A DNA stretch of 64,000 nt, taken from CAVTBT01 sp963733065 (GTDB taxonomy: Bacteria; Actinomycetota; Thermoleophilia; Gaiellales; Gaiellaceae). The DNA lies in NCBI GenBank assembly GCA_963733065.1, contig CAVTBT010000001.1, positions 372,001 through 436,000 of the forward strand, given 5' to 3'. The position numbers and the translations under genes were made by a program. The notes under the pieces were generated by a model. It made no database searches. It saw nothing but the letters and a program-made list of their open reading frames with translations, and had not been told where the DNA came from. Every line of letters begins with the position of its first letter. Position 1 is the stretch's first letter. This document shows positions 8,496 to 17,113 of the stretch, piece by piece.

Positions 8496-9399
8496 TCACT
8501 CGTCGCGCGAGAGCACCTCCGTCGCGCGCTCCGCGGCTTTCACCGGATCAGCCTCCTGCTCCTCGATCTCGACAAGCTGCTCCTCGACCACGGCGACTGG
8601 GCTTCGATGTCGTCCACGACCATGTCCCCGCCTCGGCCGCCTGCGCCTGCACGACGAACTCATGCAGCAGGAAGAGACTCACGTCGTCGTCGGTGCGCAC
8701 GACGCCGACCTTGAACGGCGTGCTGATGACGTCGAGCAGCCGGAGCAGCGACAGGAAGAAGAACGAGAGGAAGCCGACCGCCACCAGGGTCGCGGCGACT
8801 CCGCCGAAGTCGGTGAACATCAGCACGATCAGGAGGAGCGTCACGAGGGTCAAGATCATCGCGTAGGCCGAAGCGGAGAGACTCCTTCGCGCTGGAGGTG
8901 GTAGACGCGCAGCACCGACTTGCGCAGCCCGGACTGCTCGTTGCGCAGCCGGGTGATGTAGTTCTCCGGGACGTCGGTGTTCTCGAGCTCCAGGAACGAC
9001 TGCGAGATGTCCTCGATCGCCGCCTGGCAGGTGCGGGAGTTGCCGGCGTCGATGTCGGCCCGCAGCGCCGTGACGACGGCGATCAGGCGCTGCCGCAGGA
9101 GCGAGAGGTCCGGCTTGCCCCACGAGGCATTCATGGACTCGCCGTCGCGCATGATCGAGTAGAGCCCCGCCGCCAGGTCGGTCGGCGCGCGCTCGGCATC
9201 GCGGTAGTCGGACAGCGTTCCGGCGACCACGAGACCCATGACGAAGACTCCGGCGGTGATGGCGCCGGACGAGAGCGCCGTGACCGGACATCCCGTCGAC
9301 TCCGACCGCCCACAGCACGGCCCGGGCGCCGACGAGCAGCGCCGCAATCAACAGGGTGTCGAGCACGACCCGGAAACTGCCGAACGCCCTCTGCAGCAT
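8496..9399 (-). pseudogene. DUF4239 (bestrophin-like) membrane protein, frameshifted
   Basis: A bestrophin-like DUF4239 gene split over three frames. The N-terminal membrane span (MLQRAFGSFRVVLDTLL) is in one frame and the central helix (GTLSDYRDAERAPTDL ... ENYITRLRNEQSGL) in a second. The C-terminal spans (YAMILTLVTLLLIVLMFTDF, FVVQAQAAEAG) return to the first frame, and the acidic tail VEEQLVEIEEQEADPV ends at 8496 in yet another. Changes fall near 9270, 8880, 8615 and 8595. The last two are each repaired by one added C or G, restoring AGDMVVDDIEAQ and VAVVEEQ. The coding content is otherwise intact, so sequencing or assembly indels are as likely as real decay. Confidence 0.72.
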
Positions 9400-9458
9400 G
9401 GTCCGCAGAGCCTATCCCGGCACGGATCGCCACGACGCCGGGCGGCGCTGCGCGGTGC

Positions 9459-10133
9459 CTACTCTCCCGGCAGGAGCGAGTACAGCGTCTTATCGATTCG
9501 TCGCCCGTCCGCGGTCGGCAGCGACCGCACGACGCCCTCGCGGGTGAAGCCGACGCGCTCGAGCACGCGCTCGGACGCATCGTTGCCGACGTTGACGTAG
9601 CCCTCGACGCGCTGGACGCCCAGCCCGAACGAGTGCTCGGCGAGGATCCGCGCCACGCGTGTCGCGACACCGCGCCTGCGCGCGTGCGGAAGCACCCAGT
9701 AGCCGATCTCGACGATCGCCCGCTCGGCGTCGAGGTGGTGGAGCGCGCCGCCACCGACGACCGTTCCGCGCGTTTCGTCGACGACGACCACGGGCGCCAG
9801 CCGCCCGCTCGCGGCCAGCGCCGGGAGATGCGGGAGCGTCGCGAGCAGCTCGTCGGGGCTGAGCTGCGGCAGGTTGCCCGCGTCGCGCAGCTCGGAATCG
9901 GCGAACGCGGACGCGAGCACGTCGACATCCTCGGCGCGGGGCGAGCGGACCAAGAGCGCGCCGTCGCGGAGCCCATCTCGCGGGATCGAGAGCGTAAGCG
10001 TCGGCGTCGGCAGGCCCGGCACGCCGTCCGGCACGGGCGGCGGCTCGGGAGAGACGGCGGCGGCGGCGGCGAGCCGCGGCCGCTCCGGTGCGGTTGGCGC
10101 GTTGTCGGCCGGGAGGGGTCTGAACCGCTGCAT
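9459..10133 (-). CDS. GNAT acetyltransferase, RimJ/RimL type
   Basis: 224-residue single-domain GNAT of the RimJ/RimL group, which acetylates protein N-termini or small amines. About 50 residues of Pro/Ala-rich leader precede the fold. The domain shows LLVRSPRAEDVDVLASAF, the beta4 strand AIVEIGYWVLPHARRRGVATRVARIL (acetyl-CoA loop, split here by a slash: VLPHARRRG / VATRVA), and the C-terminal VGNDASERVLERVGFTREG. The ATG at 10133 is the first in frame; a start nearer the fold is possible. It lies convergent with the DUF4239 remnant and divergent from tRNA-Val. Confidence 0.82.
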   Translation of the reverse strand: MQRFRPLPADNAPTAPERPRLAAAAAVSPEPPPVPDGVPGLPTPTLTLSIPRDGLRDGALLVRSPRAEDVDVLASAFADSELRDAGNLPQLSPDELLATLPHLPALAASGRLAPVVVVDETRGTVVGGGALHHLDAERAIVEIGYWVLPHARRRGVATRVARILAEHSFGLGVQRVEGYVNVGNDASERVLERVGFTREGVVRSLPTADGRRIDKTLYSLLPGE

Positions 10134-10206
10134 GGGGCCAAGGACGCCGCTCCGGCCGATCCATTCCGGGCGAGTCCCGCCGACTGCCGTCCGAGCCCGA
10201 GTGGGC

Positions 10207-10212
10207 TAGACT
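10207..10212 (+). promoter_or_regulatory. -10 element for tRNA-Val
   Basis: TAGACT lies 13 nt before the tRNA 5' end, the right distance for a transcript starting a few bases upstream of the mature tRNA. The -35 region is not recognisable. Confidence 0.4.
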
Positions 10213-10225
10213 GGCGTCTCCTCAG

Positions 10226-10298
10226 GGGCGGTTAGCTCAGTTGGGAGAGCACCAGCTCGACAAGCTGGGGGTCACTGGTTCGAGCCCAGTACCGCCCA
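10226..10298 (+). tRNA. tRNA-Val (anticodon GAC)
   Basis: A 73-nt cloverleaf with a 7-bp acceptor (GGGCGGU with ACCGCCC), D-stem GCTC/GAGC, anticodon stem CCAGC/GCTGG with loop TCGACAA (anticodon GAC at 10259-10261), variable loop GGGTC, and T-arm ACTGG-TTCGAGC-CCAGT. The discriminator is A; CCA is not fully encoded (ACC then T). Position 33 is C instead of the near-universal U, which is odd. The 3' half (10257-10298) is repeated exactly at 15,048 and in degraded form at 17,981, so this gene is an integration site. Confidence 0.93.
10257..10298 (+). other. Attachment site copy 1 (tRNA 3' half)
   Basis: The 42 bp from the tRNA-Val anticodon loop to its discriminator base. It is identical to 15,048-15,089. 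Direct repeats of a tRNA 3' end bordering foreign DNA are the classic signature of tyrosine-recombinase integration. Confidence 0.8.
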
Positions 10299-10774
10299 CC
10301 TCGAAGACCCGCTGCAAACGGCGGGTTCTTGCTTCTCGGCCGGGCAACCGCAGTGGTGACGACTGTGGCAACAGAATGGCAACGGCCAAGCGTTCACGCC
10401 GCCCGTCTGGAGGGGCTATTCGCGCCGATCCCGGCGGCTCCGTCGGTGAGGGGTACGGCGTCCGGCTTGCCTGGTCGAGGTTGGACGCCGGTCGAACGCA
10501 GCGTGGTGGGCACCTGTGCGGGCACCCAAGGATTAATGCGTTTGCACTGGCTCAACCAGGACGCTCGCCGCATCGGTCGGGAACCGACAAGACGCACCGA
10601 TCACCCCGGTTACAGCTCGAAGGTGGAGACACTAGAGGCGATGGAGAACCAGCCCGAACCCGTCGAGGTGATCGGATGGGTCTAAGACCACCTGCGTCTC
10701 TAAGGCGAGAGGCCCCGGATGACCCGGAGCCTCTCGGTAGACGCCGCAGGAAGTTGTCCCCTGCGCTGCATGTC

Positions 10775-10945
10775 TCAGGCAGCCAGCCGGCGTTTTGCAC
10801 AGGCCTCGGCGATCCTGCCCGAGATGTCGTGACCGGGCTCGTGGACCACCTCGCCGGTTTCGAGGTTGATCTTCAGAGCGCCGATGAAGTCGAAGGGGAC
10901 CTGCCCGACGATGGACAGGATCGGGCCCTGCTTCGTCAGCTTCAC
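10775..10945 (-). CDS. Possible small hypothetical protein
   Basis: A 56-residue frame from GTG 10945, starting VKLTKQGPILSIVG and containing FDFIGALKINLETGEVVHEP, which looks like real protein rather than antisense noise. I recognise no family. It lies inside the decayed island and may be the tail of a longer broken gene, because the frame stays open upstream without a good start. Treat as tentative. Confidence 0.35.
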   Translation of the reverse strand: MKLTKQGPILSIVGQVPFDFIGALKINLETGEVVHEPGHDISGRIAEACAKRRLAA

Positions 10946-11421
10946 ATGGTCGGCGCCGACGCGCGGCCGGGTGCATGCCCCCTCCCAACCAGGACGTCTG
11001 CGCCCGTACCGCGCCCCGCCAGGACGTAGGAGGACGCCTAAGTCTCCAAGGCGGACATTGCTTGTGGGACGCGGCCACGTGCCCGCTGACGCGTCGTCAC
11101 GTCGAACCCGCATCACGGGCGGCTCCGCCGGAACTGAAGGGCGGCAGCGCCGGGCGTGCTCGGCGGCAGGCCATGAGGGCACGAGCAGCGGCTTGAGCGC
11201 ACTTACCGGTAGGCGCGCACGGCCAACCCTGCGAGCGCGATTCCACTGCGGTGGAGCCAGGTTCGTAAGCAGATCGTGGCGCGGCGCTGGCGCTTCGCCG
11301 AGCAGCATGAGCAGCGCCTGAACGGGTTTCGGTAGGTGCGTCCGTTACGGATCTTCTGCCGAATGGATCCCTACGTGTTGCCGACGGTAGGCTGTCCGCC
11401 ACGCCTGACTGCGGCCTATTT

Positions 11422-11585
11422 CCGCGGGCGTGAAGGGGGACAATTCATGCGGCAAAGCGACACTGCCCGGCTTCTGGCGTTGCGGATCGCGCAACACGAA
11501 CACTGGTGTAGAGCTCTGGCAGTCCGGGAGGGCTTTCAGTCCCCTGCTGATCCCGACGCGGCCGAGTTGGTCGACATGGCAGATG
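11422..11585 (+). repeat. Direct repeat, copy 1 (164 bp)
   Basis: This segment begins CCGCGGGCG and ends at CATGGCAGATG. It is nearly identical to 12,180-12,346, differing by single-base changes and small indels. It encodes MRQSDTARLLALRIAQHEHW in one frame, which I do not recognise. The two copies enclose the cut GNAT gene. Confidence 0.85.
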
Positions 11586-11823
11586 CCCTGCGGATCTACG
11601 CACGCGACGGCACGACGACTGGCAGACACGACGCAAGATCCGCGACGGTTGGACGTGGGGCGAGATGCGCACCCGCGTTGCACGAGCGCGATCGAGCCTG
11701 CGTCCGTTGCGGCTCCAGCTCGCGCACCCCCGCACTGCGCCGCGCAAAAACGGCGAAGCGGTGTCTTGCCTCGTCGTAGCGCTCGACGACGCGTGCTGGA
11801 TCAATCGCGCTAGCGTCCTCGGG

Positions 11824-12178
11824 GTGGACGGTGTTCTGCGGGAAGTGGTCGACGGCGACCTTGACGCGTTCTTCGAGCACCAGCGCGAGCCCGAGGCGAA
11901 CCGGATGGCGGCCTTCCCGGCCCGCGACCGCGAGGCCTTCGACGCGCACTGGCGGCGGCTCCTTGCCGACGACTCGCTGACGAAGAAGACGATCGTCTAC
12001 GAGGGCGAGGTGGCCGGCAACGTCGGGTGCTGGGAGCAGGAGGGGCGGCGGCTCGTCGGCTACTGGATCGGACGGGAGTTCTGGGGCAAGGGCCTTGCGA
12101 CACGTGCGCTTCAGGAGCTCACCGGCGAGGTGACCCGGCGACCGCTGCACGCGTGGGTCGCGACGAGTAACGTCGCTG
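11824..12178 (+). pseudogene. GNAT acetyltransferase, 3'-truncated
   Basis: About 118 residues of a RimJ/RimL-type GNAT. The visible motifs are LREVVDGDLDAFFEHQ, REAFDAHWRRLLADD, GYWIGREFWGKGLATRALQE (acetyl-CoA loop) and LHAWVATSNVAV. At ATSNVAV, where family members continue into the last helix and strand, the frame runs straight into repeat copy 2 at 12,180 and ends at 12,270 in unrelated sequence. The C-terminal part of the fold is missing, so the product is unlikely to work. GTG 11824 is the probable old start. The breakpoint coincides with the repeat boundary. Confidence 0.75.
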
Positions 12179-12179
12179 T

Positions 12180-12346
12180 CCGCGGGCGAGAAGGGGGACA
12201 ATTCATGCGGCAAAGCGACACTGCCCGGCTTCTGGCGTTGCGGATCGCGCAACACGAACGACTGGTGTAGAGCTCTGGCTGTCCGGAGGGCTTTCAGCTC
12301 CCTTGGCCTGATCCCGACGCGGCCGAGTTGGTCGACATGGCAGATG
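12180..12346 (+). repeat. Direct repeat, copy 2 (167 bp)
   Basis: Second copy of 11,422-11,585, in the same orientation. It replaces the 3' end of the GNAT gene, so it arrived by insertion or recombination after that gene existed. No terminal inverted repeats are visible. Confidence 0.85.
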
Positions 12347-12713
12347 ACCTGGACGACGCCGCGAAGCACGCGGACAGCTCCGAAAGCGGCTCGTCGAAGG
12401 ACGTTGGGAAAACGAGTACGTCAGTGATGACGTCTGAACATCATCAACGACGCGCTGCTCGGCTAGGCAGCTACGAGCCGGTTAGCTCCGGCGCTGGCCT
12501 GTTCGGTCAGCTGGCTGCTCCGGCGCTGTTCGGTCCGTGTCGGCGAGCAGGCGGGCGGGCTCAGCGAGTCAGGCAGCGAGAGCACGCGCCATACCTCAAC
12601 CAGCGTTGCGCGTCTACGCTGTTCCTCGAGCCGGGCCGGAGTTCGAAGCGTCCTGAGCAGGCGGGACAGATGCCGGTCAGGCGCTCTCCGTCGCCGCCGT
12701 GGAGGCTGCCTTC

Positions 12714-12960
12714 GCGGGGTCCGTACTACGATCCCGCTGTCGAGGTAACGGACGACGTGGCCGATCCTCGATGAGAGCATCAGTACGCGGATCGGCCCCT
12801 CCGTCCGGTTGATGATCTGGTGGGCGCCTTCCTCGCCGCGCGGAAAGCAGACGACGTCTCCTTCCTCCAGGCGCCGCTCGCCTTCGGGCGTCCGGAGCGT
12901 CGGCTCGCCGCGCAGGACAATGACGCTGCCGATACAGACGCCTGCGTAGGAGATCGTTGC
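12714..12960 (-). pseudogene. Cupin-domain protein remnant
   Basis: An open minus-strand frame reads LRGEPTLRTPEGERRLEEGD, then VVCFPRGEEGAHQIINRTEG, then PIRVLMLSS and VVRYLDSGIVVR. This is the second half of a single-domain cupin (motif EEGDxxxFPxG ... H). No start and no first cupin motif (GxxHxHxxE) can be found upstream, and the frame runs on past 12,714 into Arg-rich non-protein sequence, so it is a broken fragment inside the decayed island. Confidence 0.6.
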
Positions 12961-13309
12961 ACCCTAGCTCCGATCAGGGTATGGATCCTCGACGCTGTCA
13001 CCGCTGGAGCGGACACGCCTCCACTCTCGCCGCAGGCGAGCGGCCCGGACCGGGTCGGCGAGCTTGCGACGGGAGTCGGTGAGCGCGACCCAGCCTCGAA
13101 GCGCCACTGACAGAGGCGGGACGACTGCGCCATCGCGCGCCTCGAGCCCGCCCCGGTCGCGGTTGCGGCCAGCACGCCGGCGCCGCAGGTTGCCTGGGTG
13201 GCGGAATCAATGCACTGAGCCCTGCCCTCGCGGCGGCCGCCGTCGGGTCAGCCGGTGCGCTGGATGATGCCGGCACGCTTCATCGCCGTCCAGGCAACGC
13301 GGCCGCTTT

Positions 13310-14235
13310 GGCGTGACCCTTGATGGAGAAGTGGTTGAGACCGAGGACACGTACTCGCGCGGCGCGCTTCCCGCACCTTCGACGTGTGTCGGGAACCGAG
13401 ACGACGGCGGCGTCTCGGCCGCACGGTCGCCCTCTACCGGCAGCGCTCGGGGCAGTCGGTCCCGGCTCGGCCTCTGCCCGTCGCGACGTCGACTGCTGAC
13501 GTTCGCAGCTCTCGACGACCGCCGGTCGCGGGTCGTCGCGCCGTCGACCGTCACCGGGGCTCGGGATCTTGTCCGGCTCCTCGCTACGCCGTCAACGGTG
13601 GCACGTCGAGCGTAACCCGGTGCGATCTCGACCGGGACGACGCCCGGGACGCTCGTATGAGGAGCCGCGCTACCTGACCGTGGCCGAGCTCGACTGCTGA
13701 TCGCGGGTGACGGACACGTTCCGGCCGATCGTTACGTGTGCGTTCGCGGCGCTGCGGTCGCGAGGCGCTCGGGCTCCGGTGGCGACGTCGATCCTGGCGG
13801 GCTGACCGTCGCCGGCCAGCTGGGCGCTGACGGCGAACTCGTTCCCGCGAAGTCGCGGCGAGCTCTGCGAGTGCCGATGCTCCGGCGCTGGCGCGCGGCT
13901 CCGCGAGCATCGGTCGCGGCAGGCGGAGGCGATCTTCGCCGCGTGCACGCGATGCGCTCGTCTTCACGACGTGCGAGGTAAGCCTCAGTCCGGGCGGAAC
14001 GCGCTTCGGCCGGCACGCCGCCGGCGACGCGGCAGGGCTGAACGACGACGGCGCGAGCCGGTGGCCTGCACGACCTCCGCATTCGTACGTCGCGCTCGCG
14101 CTCGCGTCGGGCGCGTCGCTCGCCGAGACGGCGCTCGGCGCGTCACGCGAACGCTCGGTCACCGCCAGGTGTACGCCGGCTGACGGACGACGGCCGCGAG
14201 ACGGCTGCGCCAAGCTCGTGCAGGCTGGGTTCGGC
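13310..14235 (+). pseudogene. Tyrosine recombinase (phage integrase), heavily frameshifted
   Basis: Pieces of a phage-type integrase can be followed across several frames. RWHVERNPVRSRPGRR and SYEEPRYLTVAELD lie in one frame at 13,596-13,700 (end of the core-binding domain). Next come DVDPGGLTVAGQLGADGELV and AKSRRALRVPML, then DALVFTTCEGKPQS, then HDLRHSYVALALASGASLAE-like sequence recoverable only by shifting frame near 14,070. KLVQAGFG near 14,220 marks the C-terminal end. The catalytic His-x-x-Arg box is therefore present only in pieces. It is oriented toward the exact repeat at 15,048. Many indels make it non-functional as read. Confidence 0.72.
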
Positions 14236-15047
14236 GTGACGCAGTCCTCGGCTCGTCGTCGGTGACGTTCGGACGCATCGACGTCGGAGTGGCTGCTGAC
14301 CCGGCGATCGCGATTAACGATCGGGCTCCGTACGATCGGCTCGATATCGACCAGCAGAGCCCGAGCGGCACGTCACTGGAATCGACTCGCGCTCGACACT
14401 TCACCGAGGCGGGGCGCTTCCTCTCCGACTCCTCGGGGCTACCGGAGATTGCGGAGGCCGTCGATTCGCTCAACGGCGCGATCCAGGTGGGCTACAACGA
14501 CTGCCTCGCGATCTTCACGAACAGCGCCGGAAGCTGTTCGGTGCCAGGAACAAGGCGACATTTCACTACCCAGACCTCCGACCGAGGTGCGACTCAGGCA
14601 GACAGGCCCGTCCAAAGCGCGCCGTCGGAACTCGCCGACGAGCAAAGCGTGATTCGCTCGGGTCGCCTCCGCGACGCTCGAGCGCTGTTCGCAGACGACG
14701 TTGTGGCCGCGATCTTCGGCGCGAGGTAGGAGGCCTTGAGAACTCGACGCCTTCGCATCGCGCGTGACTGATGGCGTGACGGCATTTTGTCCGTTTCGCA
14801 AACCTCGCGCTCGACGAATACCTCACCCGCCGCCATGAAGCCGGCGTGTCGATCGACAGAGGTCGAGCCGTTGACCCGGCGATCTGAGGCAAGGATGGAG
14901 ACGGCTACCGTGAGAACGGCGTGGCAACAATGGCAACGCTCGGCGTTCGCTCGCGTTCGCTCGGCCGTGCGGTCAATCGCGCGGAAACCGCGCAGCGATG
15001 CGGGATGAGCGAACGCTAGGCGAACGGGCGCGAACGGTCGCCCCGAA

Positions 15048-15089
15048 TCGACAAGCTGGGGGTCACTGGTTCGAGCCCAGTACCGCCCA
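15048..15089 (+). other. Attachment site copy 2 (exact tRNA-Val 3' half)
   Basis: A 42-bp exact copy of 10,257-10,298. There is no 5' half, so it is not a tRNA gene. It forms the right border of island 1 and the left border of island 2. Confidence 0.85.
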
Positions 15090-15214
15090 TAGAAAATCCC
15101 TGCTGGCAGCGACGTTTGGTGGCTGCGAAGGCCGCATGACGTCGTTTGTGGCAAGGATCGTCCTTGCCACGACGCTCGGGTGCGACAGTGAAAAGCACAT
15201 CGGCCCCCTGATCG

Positions 15215-16339
15215 TCATCTGCCAGCGTGCGGTGGCGCGGCGGGTAGTTGCACCGTGACGCGGAGCCCGCCAGCGGCCCGGGGGGTGAGAGTCAGGGTTC
15301 CGTCGTGTGCTTGGGTGATGCTCTTGACGAGTGCCAGGCCGAGGCCGACACCTGCGTGGTCGGTGCGTATGCGTTCGGCGCCGCGAAGAAACGGCTCGGC
15401 AAGCGTTGCAACTAACTGTGGGGTGAGCGTTTCGCCGGTGTTCTCGACGGTGAGCACGGCACTCTTGGGGTGAACGCTTGTCGTGATCCACACGGCACCC
15501 TGATCCGGAAGATTGTGGACGATCGCGTTCTGTACGAGGTTCGTGCTCAATTGCAGCAGGAGCGCGTGCGAGCCGATGGTGGAGGTCATGTCGCCGGAGG
15601 TCTCGATGGTGAGGCCGCGTTTTTCTGCGAGGGGGAGGAGCGTTTCGGTGGCTTCTTCCGCTATGAGGGACAGGTCGACGTGTTCTCGGGTAAAGGACCG
15701 TTGGTCGGCGCGGCTGAGCAGGAGCAATGCTTCAGTGAGGTCGATTGCCCGGGTATTGACGGCGTGGAGGCGGTCGACGAGCTCGCCGGTGTCGCGGTTC
15801 AGATCGTTGCGGGCGACGTCGAGAAGTGTCTGCGTGATCGCCAGCGGGGTGCGCAGTTCGTGGGAAGCGTTGGCCGCGAATCTCTGCTGTTCGGTGACGT
15901 GTGCTTCAAGCCGTGTGAGCATGGTGTCGAATGCATCGGCGAGTTCGCGGAACTCGTCTCTGCGGCCCGGCAGCCGGATTCGATGGGAGAGCGATCCGGT
16001 CGCTGCCATGCGTGTGGCATCTGTGATGCGAGTCAGGGGGGCGAGCATCCGGCCGGCGAGAAGCCATCCTCCCAGGAGACCGAATACCAGCAGAAACGCC
16101 AGCACGATGGCCGCGGCCGGAGCGAAAGCGCGCAGGAGGAAGGAGTTGTTCCCGGGCACCAAGTCACCGATGGTGCTGATCACACCGTCGGGTACGTATC
16201 GCAGGAGGAACTCGAACGATTGCCCAGGCTGGCCGGCGAGCCACGCGGCGGCGAGCATCAAAGCACCCGCAAGCATGAGGAACCCGGCGTAGCTGAGGGT
16301 GAGCTTGAGGCGAACACTCAAACCAGGGGCTCTATCCAT
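15215..16339 (-). CDS. Sensor histidine kinase (VanS/PhoR-like)
   Basis: 374-residue membrane sensor kinase. There are two membrane spans (about residues 13-34 and 72-97) with a short extracytoplasmic loop between them, then a HAMP linker (RMLAPLTRITDATRMAATG). The dimerisation/phosphoacceptor box is ASHELRTPLAITQ (His160). The ATPase domain has the N box QLSTNLVQNAIVHN and G boxes TVENTGETL and GVGLGLALVKSI. The ATG at 16339 overlaps the response-regulator stop by 8 bp, so the pair is co-translated. The next gene in the island is a divergent D,D-carboxypeptidase, so a cell-wall or glycopeptide signal is plausible (inference); no vanHAX ligase genes are present. Confidence 0.93.
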   Translation of the reverse strand: MDRAPGLSVRLKLTLSYAGFLMLAGALMLAAAWLAGQPGQSFEFLLRYVPDGVISTIGDLVPGNNSFLLRAFAPAAAIVLAFLLVFGLLGGWLLAGRMLAPLTRITDATRMAATGSLSHRIRLPGRRDEFRELADAFDTMLTRLEAHVTEQQRFAANASHELRTPLAITQTLLDVARNDLNRDTGELVDRLHAVNTRAIDLTEALLLLSRADQRSFTREHVDLSLIAEEATETLLPLAEKRGLTIETSGDMTSTIGSHALLLQLSTNLVQNAIVHNLPDQGAVWITTSVHPKSAVLTVENTGETLTPQLVATLAEPFLRGAERIRTDHAGVGLGLALVKSITQAHDGTLTLTPRAAGGLRVTVQLPAAPPHAGR

Positions 16340-17027
16340 GCTCGCCTCCCTCACGCCCGGCGTCTGATTGAGTGCTGATGCGGTAGCCGACGCCGGGCAC
16401 GGTGGCGATGATCTTGGGTTCGCCGAGGCGTTTGCGCAGTCCCGAGACCGTGATGCGCACGGCGTTGGTGAACGGGTCTGCGTTCTCGTCCCATGCTCGC
16501 GCGAGGAGTTCTTCGGCGCTGACGACACCGCCTTCGGCAGCGACGAGGACTTCGAGCACTGCGAACTGCTTCCTGGTCAGCGCGACGTAGCCGCCGTCGC
16601 GGTAGACCTCTCGGCGGAACGGATCCAGCCGCAGACCCGCGATCTCTCGCACAGGCGGCCGGTGGTGTGCACGCCTGCGGTCGAGTGCTCTGAGTCTGAG
16701 CACGAGTTCTTGGAGTTCGAACGGCTTCGTGAGGTAATCGTCGGCGCCGAGCTCGAACCCGGTGGCCTTGTCGTCGAGACGGTCGGCGGCGGTGAGCATG
16801 AGGATCGGCATGCCGCTGCCGGAGGCGACGATGCTGTTGGCGATCTCGTCACCGGAAGGACCGGGAATGTCTCGGTCGAGGACGGCGATGTCGTAGGGGT
16901 TGACCCTGAGCAGCTCCAGAGCGGTGTCGCCGTCGCCCGCGATGTCTGTCGCGATCGCTTCCAGGCGTAGGCCATCGCGGATGGCTTCCGCCATGTAGAG
17001 CTCGTCCTCAACGAGCAACACACGCAT
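16332..17027 (-). CDS. OmpR-family response regulator (VanR-like)
   Basis: 231-residue two-domain regulator. In the receiver domain the acidic pair is E7/D8, the phosphoacceptor Asp51 lies in AVLDRDIPG, and Lys101 lies in YLTKPFE. The C-terminal winged helix has YVALTRKQFAVLEVLV and the recognition region FTNAVRITVSGLRKRLG with GVGYRI at the end. It is the first gene of the regulator-kinase pair and divergent from the carboxypeptidase, whose 86-bp intergenic region is the obvious target for control (inference). Confidence 0.94.
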   Translation of the reverse strand: MRVLLVEDELYMAEAIRDGLRLEAIATDIAGDGDTALELLRVNPYDIAVLDRDIPGPSGDEIANSIVASGSGMPILMLTAADRLDDKATGFELGADDYLTKPFELQELVLRLRALDRRRAHHRPPVREIAGLRLDPFRREVYRDGGYVALTRKQFAVLEVLVAAEGGVVSAEELLARAWDENADPFTNAVRITVSGLRKRLGEPKIIATVPGVGYRISTQSDAGREGGEHG

Positions 17028-17113
17028 GCCCTGATGCTACGAGCTGGCGCATGTCGTCGGCATATCGAAAACCAGATACGTGCTGGCAACACCACGCCCC
17101 CTTGACTGGAGGC

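Larger units (their letters stand above)
10300..15047. mobile_element. Decayed tRNA-Val-inserted island 1
   Basis: About 4.7 kb between exact 42-bp tRNA repeats. It holds almost no intact gene: a possible 56-residue protein, a direct 164-bp repeat, a cut GNAT gene, a cupin remnant and a heavily frameshifted tyrosine integrase. The stretches 10,300-10,770, 10,950-11,420, 12,350-12,710, 12,960-13,300 and 14,240-15,047 contain no gene I can support. Paired TGGCAAC motifs lie near both ends (10,366-10,383 and 14,922-14,937). It reads as the remains of an integrated phage or genomic island. Confidence 0.75.

Noticed and set aside
10300..15047. CRISPR array or anti-phage defence genes inside the decayed island
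   Set aside because: The only repeat is a pair of 164-bp copies without regular spacers, and no Cas, restriction or toxin-type domains can be read.
15048..15089. A second tRNA-Val gene
   Set aside because: Only the 3' half is present; there is no D-arm or 5' acceptor strand, so it is an attachment copy.
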